Positions 16,025 through 22,311 of a stretch of DNA of 22,311 nucleotides are shown in pieces (the stretch's first letter is position 1; every line of letters starts with the position of its first letter). The stretch covers positions 1 to 22,311 of the forward strand of contig JAZGEV010000136.1 of NCBI GenBank assembly GCA_036478895.1. Direction: 5' to 3'. Origin of the DNA: S010-17 sp036478895 (GTDB lineage Bacteria; Bacteroidota; Bacteroidia; Flavobacteriales; Flavobacteriaceae). The position numbers were made by a program, and so were the translations under genes. The notes below the pieces were generated by a model, which saw only the letters and a list, made by a program, of their open reading frames with translations, made no database searches and was not told where the DNA came from.

Positions 16025-17722
16025 TTATTTACTCATTTGATCTGCCATCAATAAAGCATTGTAAGCATTTAGAATTTTTCCGTTAACTGATAAATCAGAA
16101 AAATTCTTTTTGTCTTTAGATCCAGGAATAATAACTTCACCTTTATATTCAATTCCCGAAGTCATTATAATGTGTTTTACTTGTTTAGCTGATAAATTTG
16201 GGTAGTAAGAACGTACTAAAGCAGCAACACCTGCAACTTCTGGTGAAGCCATTGATGTTCCTTGAATAGACTTGTATCCGTTATCTTTTGGTACAGTAGA
16301 GTAGATCTCTAAACCTGGTGCAAAAACATCCACACGTGTTTTACCGTAGTTAGAAAATGTAGCACATAATTTTTTATCGAAATGACGTGTCATTGCGCCA
16401 ACTGTTAGTACATTGTCAGTTATCTCAGTAGCTCCAGTATCTGGTGAATCTGTAGGGAAATGTAAATGTTCTGGCAAATCAATATCTTGACCATTATTTC
16501 CTGCAGCTTTTACTAATAATACATCGTGTTTTGCTGCATATTGCATAGCTTCATAAACCCATTTACTTTGTGGAGAATATGCTTTACCAAAACTCATATT
16601 TACAACTTTAGCACCGTTATCTACAACATAACGTATTGCTAAGGCAACATCTTTATCATATTCATCACCATCTGGCACAGCTCTAACACTCATAATTTCA
16701 ACATTGTTTGCAACACCATTCATTCCAATGCCATTGTTTCTTGAAGCGGCTACAATACCTGCAACGTGCGTACCGTGTAATTCATCTACTCCAGCACCAA
16801 TTACATTGTTATTTCCATAGCTTTTTGTATTCCAATCTGTATGATCGTCTCCAGTAACTCTTCCTTTAAAATCTAAATTATATTGATAATCAGCTTGAGT
16901 TGCAAAATGACTTACTGCACCATCTAAACTTGCAACAACTTCGGTTAAGTTTTCTTTACCAGATAAAATTTGTTGTAAATACATCATTGCTGGTTTAACA
17001 GCAGCATTTTCACTATATGGAGAAACTTCAGCAAAGCTAAAATCTTTCTTACCTATTTTTTTAACTAAAAAAGTATTGGCAGTTTTTAATGTGTTTTGCA
17101 AACCAGAATAGAATGCTTTTTGTCCTATAGCTGCTTTTAGTTTCTCAACTACTTTAGCTTTTAACTCAGTAAATTGGGCAAATTCTTGTAAATCTGAAGC
17201 GTCAATTTGATCTTTAGTTTTTAAACCAAATTTATCCATACCACTTTTTACAATACGTGTAATTTCTAACTGCTCTGGCGCAGCAGTTCCTTTTTCACCA
17301 CCTAAAAAATTCCAACCATGCATATCATCAACATAACCATTCCCATCATCATCTTTGTTATTGCCAGGAATTTCTTTTGAGTTTGTCCAAACAACATCTT
17401 TTAAATCTTCGTGTTCAATATCAACACCAGAATCAATAATTCCTACAATAACAGTTTGTCCTTTCTTGTTTTTTACAAATTCATACGCTTTATCTAGACT
17501 AATTCCTGGTACACCATCTGTAATAATGTCCATATGAGGCCAAGCTAAAATTTGAGCGTCTGTTAAATCTTTACCTTTGGCTTTTAAACCTTCGGGAACT
17601 GTTATCATCGTGCTACTTGATGAAGTAGTAGTGGTGGTAGTTTGCCCTGTTTTTGTTGATTTACAACTTGTTAAAGTTAAAGCAACAATTCCTAATCCTA
17701 AGACTATTTTATTGAATTTCAT
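16025..17722 (-). CDS. S8 (subtilisin-like) serine protease, lipoprotein
   Basis: A 565-residue subtilase. The lipoprotein signal ends LTSC with Cys20, followed by a Thr/Ser-rich tether (about 22-39). The catalytic residues are Asp97 (IIDSGVDIEHEDL), His316 (HGTHVAG), the oxyanion Asn409 (AAGNN) and Ser490 (GTSMASPEVAG). Between the Asp and His blocks lies an insertion that makes their distance 219 residues, against about 32 in subtilisin. It starts after the DDDGNGYVDDMHGWNF loop and is largely helical and Lys-rich. There is no C-terminal type IX sorting domain, and no acidic surface-export signal follows the Cys, so a periplasmic location is likely. The start lies 12 bases beyond the MBL-fold gene stop, so the two are probably co-transcribed. 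Confidence 0.93.
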   Translation of the reverse strand: MKFNKIVLGLGIVALTLTSCKSTKTGQTTTTTTSSSSTMITVPEGLKAKGKDLTDAQILAWPHMDIITDGVPGISLDKAYEFVKNKKGQTVIVGIIDSGVDIEHEDLKDVVWTNSKEIPGNNKDDDGNGYVDDMHGWNFLGGEKGTAAPEQLEITRIVKSGMDKFGLKTKDQIDASDLQEFAQFTELKAKVVEKLKAAIGQKAFYSGLQNTLKTANTFLVKKIGKKDFSFAEVSPYSENAAVKPAMMYLQQILSGKENLTEVVASLDGAVSHFATQADYQYNLDFKGRVTGDDHTDWNTKSYGNNNVIGAGVDELHGTHVAGIVAASRNNGIGMNGVANNVEIMSVRAVPDGDEYDKDVALAIRYVVDNGAKVVNMSFGKAYSPQSKWVYEAMQYAAKHDVLLVKAAGNNGQDIDLPEHLHFPTDSPDTGATEITDNVLTVGAMTRHFDKKLCATFSNYGKTRVDVFAPGLEIYSTVPKDNGYKSIQGTSMASPEVAGVAALVRSYYPNLSAKQVKHIIMTSGIEYKGEVIIPGSKDKKNFSDLSVNGKILNAYNALLMADQMSK

Positions 17723-17734
17723 TTCCTATTGTTT

Positions 17735-18595
17735 TTAATTAAATATTTCGTTAAATTTATATGTTTCGTTTAATCGTACTCCTTTTTCGGTATGTTTTAC
17801 GGTGCATAATTCATTATAGGCATCGTGTTCCAAAAATAGTAAAAATTCTTCATTTGTAGCGGTGTCTAGGAATAACTTTTTTTCAGTCATTGTTAACAAA
17901 GGTCTTGTGTCGTAACCCATAACGTAGGGAAGTGGTATGTGACCAACAGTTGGCAATAAATCGGCTACAAAAACGATGGTTTTTCCTTTGTACTTTATAT
18001 GTGGTAACATTTGTTTTTCGGTATGACCATCGGCTAAAAAAATATCAAATCCCAATTCAGAATTTTTTATATAATTTTCATTTCCCAATGCAACGTAGTT
18101 TAATTGCCCGCTACTTTCAATGGGGTTTATATTCTCTTTTAAGAATGACGCTTTTTCTCTATTATTTGGTTTGGTTGCCCATTGCCAATGATTCTCGTTT
18201 GTCCAAAATTTCGCATTTTTAAAAGCGGGTTCGTATCCTGAATGGTTTTTATTCCATTGGATAGCTCCACCACAATGATCAAAATGTAAATGGGTTAAAA
18301 AAACATCGGTAATATCATTTCGATGAAATCCTATTTCGGCTAAAGACTTATCTAAAGTGAAATCGCCATACAAATAATAGTATCCAAAAAATTTATCCGT
18401 TTGCTTGTTACCAACACCTGTGTCTATCAATATTAAACGATTACCATCTTCTATAAGCATACAGCGCATTGCCATATTAATAAGATTATTACTATCTGCC
18501 GGATTTGTGCGCTGCCACAAAACTTTAGGAACAACACCAAACATAGCACCGCCATCTAGTTTAAAATTTCCAGTTTCTATAGGATAAATCTTCAT
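17735..18595 (-). CDS. MBL-fold metallo-hydrolase (lactonase-like)
   Basis: A 286-residue metallo-beta-lactamase-fold protein with no signal peptide. Metal ligands are complete for a dinuclear site: THLHFDHCGG (His102, His104, Asp106, His107), His191 (ADGHTEKQ), Asp212 (FVADLLPT) and His257 (LEHDAY). The pattern, with an insert carrying NENHWQWA and a C-terminal 'EHD', resembles the group that contains N-acyl homoserine lactonases and related hydrolases. Many members in this phylum have no known substrate, so lactonase activity is only one possibility. It is the first gene of a minus-strand group with the S8 protease 12 bases downstream. A CATATTTG sequence (one mismatch to the -7 consensus) lies about 20 bases before its ATG. 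Confidence 0.86.
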   Translation of the reverse strand: MKIYPIETGNFKLDGGAMFGVVPKVLWQRTNPADSNNLINMAMRCMLIEDGNRLILIDTGVGNKQTDKFFGYYYLYGDFTLDKSLAEIGFHRNDITDVFLTHLHFDHCGGAIQWNKNHSGYEPAFKNAKFWTNENHWQWATKPNNREKASFLKENINPIESSGQLNYVALGNENYIKNSELGFDIFLADGHTEKQMLPHIKYKGKTIVFVADLLPTVGHIPLPYVMGYDTRPLLTMTEKKLFLDTATNEEFLLFLEHDAYNELCTVKHTEKGVRLNETYKFNEIFN

Positions 18596-18786
18596 ATTAA
18601 TTTATAAGTCTACAAATATGGTCATTTGTTACTAAATTAATGTGAATATTTTCTTAAAATTATTGTTGAATATTTAATGTAGTTATTCTATATTGGATGA
18701 CTTTATTGATTAAAACGTTAAGTATATGGCAAGTAGTGCAGTAGAAAGCACTGAGCTTTCAGTTTATCACAGAACTTAATTAAAAG

Positions 18787-18799
18787 AACTGAACTTTAG
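18787..18799. repeat. Left arm of a 13-bp inverted repeat around the dioxygenase remnant
   Basis: AACTGAACTTTAG is the exact reverse complement of 19254-19266. Just outside it are TTAATTAA (18776-18783) and a near copy of its own core (AGAACT), so the match extends imperfectly with a small gap. The arms bracket about 454 bases that include nearly the whole truncated gene. Confidence 0.7.
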
Positions 18800-18846
18800 A
18801 TATAACACAAGTTAGCCATTAACTATACAGATTGTTATAGGCTTTT

Positions 18847-19260
18847 TTATCCTGCTACTGTAATAGTTTCCGTCATAGTATATCCATCAGTTGTATTTCC
18901 TGTTATTGACGTTGGAAGGTTTTTATCAATAGTATCTGTAAACTCAAAATCATCTGAATTTGATGTGTCAAAATTTCCGTTATAACCACTTGTAGCATAA
19001 ACAGTGTTAGAAATATCTTCGGGAAAGGCTGTTTGTGTTATTAGTAGTGACTCTCCACTGGCTCTTTTTATTTCAAGATGTAAATGTGGTGCTCTTCCAG
19101 GATACCAACCAGGATAGATACTTATAAATGAAGCAATTCCATCTGCACCAGTAGTTTGTCTACCTCTTAGGAAATGTTCGTTAGTAAAATCACCGTCAAG
19201 TTGTCCTGAGTATTCTGAATAATTTCCACCAGCATCACAATGCCAAATATCAACTAAAGT
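18847..19260 (-). pseudogene. C-terminal remnant of an intradiol ring-cleavage dioxygenase
   Basis: An open frame of 137 codons plus TAA, read on the minus strand, with no Met start before residue 129 and a TGA immediately upstream. It begins within the family motif VDIWHCDAGGNYSEYS and includes FISIYPGWYPGRAPHLHLEI. All four iron ligands of intradiol dioxygenases are present: Tyr14, Tyr53, His59 and His61 of the fragment, plus the conserved Arg56. The rest, with a poorly conserved tail ending ITVAG, fits the C-terminus of secreted protocatechuate-3,4-dioxygenase-like proteins of Bacteroidota. The N-terminal part (signal peptide and first domain) is missing and not found in the window. The absence of internal stops suggests a recent truncation. 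The break coincides with the right arm of a 13-bp inverted repeat. Confidence 0.85.
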
Positions 19261-19266
19261 TCAGTT
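19254..19266. repeat. Right arm of the 13-bp inverted repeat
   Basis: CTAAAGTTCAGTT, the exact reverse complement of 18787-18799. It overlaps the first codons of the remnant and supplies the TGA that closes its frame, so the loss of the gene's 5' part happened at this repeat. Outside it the sequence continues TTAATTGAA, similar to but not identical with the outer flank of the left arm. Confidence 0.7.
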
Positions 19267-19353
19267 TTAATTGAATTTATCGACTGTTATAAGTTGTAAA
19301 GTAAGCGAAAAAAAATGACAATATGAAATCTTTATATTTTACTAACACAAGAA

Positions 19354-19383
19354 AAGACCTTGAATTTTTACATTCAAGGTCTT
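19354..19383 (-). terminator. Second terminator-like hairpin downstream of tRNA-Cys
   Basis: AAGACCTTGAAT (19354-19365) and ATTCAAGGTCTT (19372-19383) form a perfect 12-bp stem with a 6-base loop; on the minus strand TTTTCTT follows. It shares the CCTTGAA stem core with the hairpin at 19481-19510. Between the two hairpins (19384-19480) I see no gene. The stretch 19267-19353 also holds nothing recognisable. Confidence 0.65.
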
Positions 19384-19480
19384 AACAAAATAATTAACCA
19401 AACTTAAATTTTACTAGGGTCAATTATATATCAAATGATTTTGGAATTTGTTACCTTGTTTTTTATGAAAAAAAAACAAA

Positions 19481-19510
19481 AAACCCTGAAATCTTTTGAT
19501 TTCAAGGTTT
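19481..19510 (-). terminator. Terminator of tRNA-Cys
   Basis: On the minus strand a 13-pair stem (one mismatch) around an AAAA loop, with the core CCTTGAAATC/GATTTCAGGG, is followed by TTTTTTGTTTTTTTTT. It begins 6 bases beyond the tRNA 3' end. Confidence 0.85.
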
Positions 19511-19515
19511 TTTTG

Positions 19516-19586
19516 AGGTGTCGAGCGGATTCGAACCGCTGTACACGGTGTTGCAGACCGTTGCCTAGCCGCTCGGCCACGACACC
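19516..19586 (-). tRNA. tRNA-Cys (GCA)
   Basis: A 71-base cloverleaf on the minus strand. The acceptor stem is GGTGTCG/CGACACC, the D arm GCC-GAGCGGCTA-GGC, the anticodon arm ACGGT-CTGCAAC-ACCGT with anticodon GCA, the variable loop GTAC, and the T arm AGCGG-TTCGAAT-CCGCT. The discriminator base is U, as expected for cysteine. The CCA end is not encoded. All stems pair fully. It is flanked by an upstream promoter-like box and a downstream terminator, so it is a single-gene unit. Confidence 0.97.
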
Positions 19587-19617
19587 TTTTCTTAAAACGG
19601 ACTAGTTTTAAGGATTG

Positions 19618-19625
19618 CAAATGTA
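19618..19625 (-). promoter_or_regulatory. Putative -7 box for tRNA-Cys (TACATTTG)
   Basis: Exact TAnnTTTG on the minus strand, 31 bases before the tRNA 5' end. A partial -33 element (TTC instead of TTG) lies 19 bases further upstream. Confidence 0.45.
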
Positions 19626-19723
19626 TATAAATAATTTTAAATTCGAACTTTTAAAGAAAGAATTATTTATTGCTGAATATTTGCCAAACTAAATAGTTTC
19701 GCAGCGTATTGATTTTTAAAATA

Positions 19724-20080
19724 TTAACGGTATTTACTCATTTCTATAGTAACCATTTCAACATCACCACCAATGGGTGGATTAATCTTTGATACTTGTA
19801 CAATTGCTTCATTAACCATAGCGCTATCAGTAAAAATTCTAGTTAAAATTCTTTGGGCAACAGTTTCTAATAGCTTTGCTCTAATAGCCATTTCTTCGGC
19901 AACTATTTTGTTGAGTAAAACATAATCTACTGTGTCACTTAACATATCTGATTTTGCCGATGTTTTAAGATTTGCTTTTATTGTTAAATTAACGTGATAA
20001 TCAGACCCAATTTGACCTTCTTCAATCAAGCAACCGTGATAAGCATATACTTTAATGTCTTTCAATATTATTTTTCCCAT
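19724..20080 (-). CDS. folB: Dihydroneopterin aldolase (FolB)
   Basis: A 118-residue single-domain enzyme of folate synthesis that cleaves 7,8-dihydroneopterin to 6-hydroxymethyl-dihydropterin and glycolaldehyde. Family marks are the opening KIILKDIKVYAYHGCLIEEG with the catalytic Glu near residue 21, the strand SDYHVNLTIKANL, the DTVDYVLL segment, and the end VSKINPPIGGDVEMVTIEMSKYR, whose Lys (VSKINPP) is the other conserved catalytic residue. The open frame could extend 9 codons upstream to 20107, but the start at 20080 (MGKIIL) gives the usual family length. A promoter-like TACCTTTA lies inside the longer version, which also argues for the shorter start. It is divergent from the FMN protein gene. 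Confidence 0.93.
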   Translation of the reverse strand: MGKIILKDIKVYAYHGCLIEEGQIGSDYHVNLTIKANLKTSAKSDMLSDTVDYVLLNKIVAEEMAIRAKLLETVAQRILTRIFTDSAMVNEAIVQVSKINPPIGGDVEMVTIEMSKYR

Positions 20081-20096
20081 AATCTTTTGTTTAATG

Positions 20097-20104
20097 TAAA
20101 GGTA
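20097..20104 (-). promoter_or_regulatory. Putative -7 box for folB (TACCTTTA)
   Basis: One mismatch to TAnnTTTG on the minus strand, 16 bases before the MGK start. Its transcription start would lie downstream of the alternative ATG at 20107, favouring the shorter protein. Confidence 0.3.
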
Positions 20105-20124
20105 CAAAATTTAGAACCGATATT

Positions 20125-20155
20125 TTGTTTAATAATTGGTTAATTTTTATATTAG
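20125..20155 (+). promoter_or_regulatory. Putative promoter of the FMN-binding glutamate-synthase-like gene
   Basis: TTG at 20125-20127 and TATATTAG at 20148-20155 are 20 bases apart and match the -33/-7 pair with one mismatch in the -7 box. The ATG follows 18 bases later. Confidence 0.38.
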
Positions 20156-20173
20156 CATTTTAAAACAATCTTT

Positions 20174-21769
20174 ATGAAATTCAGAGAAAAATTTATACTA
20201 TTGTCCATAGTAATTATAGCCGTTGTAATAGCAATTTCCCAAGTTTGGCATCCTATTATATGGAGTTTAATTGTCATTGTGCCTCTAGTTTTAATGGGCG
20301 TTTATGATTATTTTCAGCGCAAGCATGCCATACGTAGAAATTATCCATTAATTGGTAGAATGCGTTACGTATTAGAAAGTATTAGGCCAGAGATAATGCA
20401 ATATTTTGTTGAAACCGATACCCAAGGAAGACCTTTAAACAGGATTTTTAGATCACTAGTTTACCAACGTTCTAAAAAAGAAAATGATACAACGCCATTT
20501 GGTACACAAATGAATGTGTATCGTAGTGGATATGAATGGATGGATCATTCTATGTATGCAAAAAATAGTGTAAGAGATATTAAAGATCATCAATATCCAC
20601 GTGTTATAATTGGTGGGAAAGATTGCTTACAACCATACAGTACAAGTTTGTTAAACATATCCGCAATGAGTTTTGGCTCGCTAAGTAAAAATGCTGTAAT
20701 GGCTATGAATAAAGGTGCTAAAATGGGAAATTTTGCTCAAAATACAGGTGAAGGTGGCTTAAGTCCATATCATTTAAAATATGGTGGCGATGTGATTTGG
20801 CAAATAGGTACAGGTTATTTTGGATGTAGAAATGAAGATGGTACTTTTAATCCCGCTGGTTTTAGAGAAAATGCGACAAAACCATCGGTTAAAATGATTG
20901 AATTAAAATTATCGCAAGGCGCAAAACCTGGTCACGGTGGGATTTTACCTGCGGTTAAAAATACAGAAGAAATTGCTACAATAAGGCATATAAAATCAGG
21001 TGTTGATGTCTTGTCGCCACCAGCGCACAATTCATTTTCAAACCCCATTGAATTTATGCATTTTATTAAAGAACTGCGGGATTTGTCGGGCGGAAAACCA
21101 GTTGGTTTTAAATTATGTGTTGGTAAAAAACAAGAATTTATAGACGTCTGTAAAGCAATGATGGAAACGGGAATCCAACCCGATTTTATTGCGGTTGATG
21201 GTGGCGAAGGTGGAACAGGAGCTGCGCCAGTAGAGTTTTCTAATTCTATGGGAATGCCTTTGCGTGAAGGCTTGGTCTTTGTTCACGATACGTTAACGGG
21301 CTTCGATTTACGAAAAGACATTAAATTATTAGGTGCAGGAAAAATTATTTCTGGTTTTCATATGGCGCGTGTGATTGCTTTAGGTGCCGATGCATGTTAT
21401 AGTGCAAGAGCAATGATGTTAGCAACAGGTTGTATACAAGCGCTTGAATGTAATACAAATACCTGTCCCGTTGGTGTGGCAACCCAAAACAAATCGTTAA
21501 TGAAAGGTTTGGATGTGGAAGATAAAGGTGTGCGTGTTTTTAATTATCAAGAAGAAACGGTACATTCTTTTCTAGAATTGGTGGCTGCTGCCGGATTAAG
21601 CCATCCGCAAGAAATTACAAGAAAGCATATAAACAGACGAATAGGGATGCATAAAGTTGCAAAGTACAGTGAAATTTATCCAGAGTTTATAAAAGGTTGT
21701 TTATTGGAAAGAAAAACAATTCCATTGCATTATCAAAAATATTTCGAAAGAGAACAAGTACGCGCTTAA
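20174..21769 (+). CDS. FMN-binding glutamate-synthase-domain protein, membrane-anchored
   Basis: A 531-residue protein with the FMN/Fe-S synthase domain of glutamate synthase but without the N-terminal glutaminase domain and the gltB C-terminal beta-helix. Two hydrophobic helices (about 7-23 and 27-43) should anchor it in the inner membrane, followed by a basic stretch. The barrel shows LNISAMSFGSLS (160-171), NTGEGGLSPYH (190-200), KPGHGGILP (251-259), AVDGGEGGTGAAP (340-352) and the phosphate-binding GAGKIISG (387-394). The Cys420-X5-Cys426-X4-Cys431 pattern in CIQALECNTNTCPVG matches the 3Fe-4S cluster of glutamate synthase. Without a glutaminase domain it cannot make ammonia from glutamine alone; the true reaction of this branch is not established. 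No second synthase subunit lies next to it. Confidence 0.88.
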   Translation: MKFREKFILLSIVIIAVVIAISQVWHPIIWSLIVIVPLVLMGVYDYFQRKHAIRRNYPLIGRMRYVLESIRPEIMQYFVETDTQGRPLNRIFRSLVYQRSKKENDTTPFGTQMNVYRSGYEWMDHSMYAKNSVRDIKDHQYPRVIIGGKDCLQPYSTSLLNISAMSFGSLSKNAVMAMNKGAKMGNFAQNTGEGGLSPYHLKYGGDVIWQIGTGYFGCRNEDGTFNPAGFRENATKPSVKMIELKLSQGAKPGHGGILPAVKNTEEIATIRHIKSGVDVLSPPAHNSFSNPIEFMHFIKELRDLSGGKPVGFKLCVGKKQEFIDVCKAMMETGIQPDFIAVDGGEGGTGAAPVEFSNSMGMPLREGLVFVHDTLTGFDLRKDIKLLGAGKIISGFHMARVIALGADACYSARAMMLATGCIQALECNTNTCPVGVATQNKSLMKGLDVEDKGVRVFNYQEETVHSFLELVAAAGLSHPQEITRKHINRRIGMHKVAKYSEIYPEFIKGCLLERKTIPLHYQKYFEREQVRA

Positions 21770-21774
21770 AAGTG

Positions 21775-21782
21775 TATTTTTG
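21775..21782 (+). promoter_or_regulatory. Putative -7 box for the last gene (TATTTTTG)
   Basis: Exact TAnnTTTG, 20 bases before the ATG at 21803 and directly after the stop of the upstream gene, so the two genes may have separate promoters despite a 33-base gap. No clear -33 TTG. Confidence 0.35.
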
Positions 21783-21802
21783 CAAATAAATGACAATTAA
21801 TT

Positions 21803-22288
21803 ATGCTCGTAAAATTTAAAGACCTTCCAAAAACCACTAGAGTTTGGATTTATCAATCGGATAGAGAATTTTCCGTAGAAGAAGTGACTAAAATAAACTC
21901 TATTTTAGAGAACTTTATTGATGGATGGAATAATCATGGCGATGGTTTAAAAGGGTCTTGTCTTGTAAAATACAATCTTTTTATAGTTTTAGCTATTGAT
22001 GAAGCCCATAAAGAAGCGTCTGGCTGCTCTATAGATTCATCGGTGCAAACAATTAAAAAAATAGAAAAAGAATTTGATGTAAATTTATTCAACCGCATGC
22101 AAACCGCATTTAAAGATGGCGATAATATTAATATTGTTTCGATGTTGGATTTTCAGAAATATGTAAAGGAGTCTAAAATAAATAGCGAAACTATAGTCTT
22201 TAATAATATGATTGATACTATTGATGGTTTTGAAAATAATTGGGAAGTTACAGCTGATAAAAGTTGGCATGCTCGGTTTTTGTTGTAG
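21803..22288 (+). CDS. Conserved hypothetical protein (homologues often labelled ABC transporter ATPase)
   Basis: A 161-residue soluble protein without signal peptide or membrane segment. I recognise the type from Flavobacteria, where database names often call it 'ABC transporter ATPase', but the sequence has no Walker A (GxxxxGKS/T), no LSGGQ signature and no Walker B, so that name is not supported. Visible features are the start RVWIYQSDREFSVEEVTKI, a WNNHGDGLKGSC segment (47-58), a predicted strand LFIVLAIDEAHKEASGCSIDSS (63-84) with the conserved-looking GCSID, then the helical IKKIEKEFDVNLFNRM. The 33-base gap to the FMN protein gene allows either an operon or a separate promoter. No function is proposed. 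Confidence 0.75.
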   Translation: MLVKFKDLPKTTRVWIYQSDREFSVEEVTKINSILENFIDGWNNHGDGLKGSCLVKYNLFIVLAIDEAHKEASGCSIDSSVQTIKKIEKEFDVNLFNRMQTAFKDGDNINIVSMLDFQKYVKESKINSETIVFNNMIDTIDGFENNWEVTADKSWHARFLL

Positions 22289-22311
22289 AGAGAAGATAAT
22301 AGAGAATAGAG

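Noticed and set aside
18801..18839. Inverted repeat TATAACA / TGTTATA beside TTAGCC, faintly like an integron attC site
   Set aside because: Only 7-bp arms, no GTTRRRY core, no integron integrase and no cassette series in the window; it may merely help terminate the dioxygenase remnant.
19420..19620. A 66-codon minus-strand open frame with many Arg residues
   Set aside because: It runs straight through the tRNA-Cys gene and its terminator; its composition comes from the tRNA sequence, so it is not a protein gene.
1..22311. CRISPR array, toxin-antitoxin pair, restriction or other defence genes
   Set aside because: No spaced direct repeats and no products of such families were seen on either strand.

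Overview
The window looks like an ordinary chromosomal segment of an AT-rich member of the Bacteroidota, most likely the family Flavobacteriaceae. The signs are a low-GC composition, the absence of clear Shine-Dalgarno sequences, several exact or near matches to the Bacteroidota -7 promoter element TAnnTTTG upstream of genes, lipoprotein signals of the form SCKST, a PorT-type beta-barrel protein, and a stand-alone membrane-anchored FMN/Fe-S glutamate-synthase-like protein. This taxonomic call is an inference from features, not a search.

Layout. 1-460: a GNAT acetyltransferase (+). 483-3810: an iron-uptake operon on the minus strand, feoA-feoB plus an alpha/beta hydrolase. It has a Fur-box-like site and a perfect inverted repeat in front of feoA, and a likely terminator after the hydrolase. 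3813-6182: an MMPL/RND-type transporter (-). 6266-6838: a small outer-membrane beta-barrel protein (-), divergent from xerD (+, 6934-7830). 7906-9905: htpG (-) with a strong terminator. 10064-12955: two adjacent MOP-superfamily transporters (MATE, then a Wzx-like flippase). The flippase is followed at 12 bp by a compact MenE-like AMP-forming ligase (12968-14005). 14023-14058: a bidirectional terminator. 14076-18595: a minus-strand cluster of an MBL-fold hydrolase, an S8 protease lipoprotein, a terminator hairpin and an M1 metallopeptidase lipoprotein. 18596-19515: the only visibly damaged region. It holds the C-terminal 137 codons of an intradiol ring-cleavage dioxygenase, bracketed by a 13-bp inverted repeat, and two terminator-like hairpins. 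19516-19586: tRNA-Cys(GCA) (-). 19724-20080: folB (-). 20174-21769: FMN-dependent glutamate-synthase-like protein (+). 21803-22288: a conserved hypothetical protein without a visible nucleotide-binding motif (+).

Most of the content is housekeeping: ferrous iron uptake, protein folding, chromosome dimer resolution, folate and menaquinone synthesis, efflux, and envelope proteolysis. I found no defence island, CRISPR array, complete insertion sequence, prophage or secondary-metabolite cluster, and nothing that I can honestly present as a new biological system. The items most worth a second look are the truncated dioxygenase between inverted repeats beside the tRNA gene, the regulatory architecture in front of feoA with its TTG start, and the terminator sitting immediately upstream of the M1 peptidase start.
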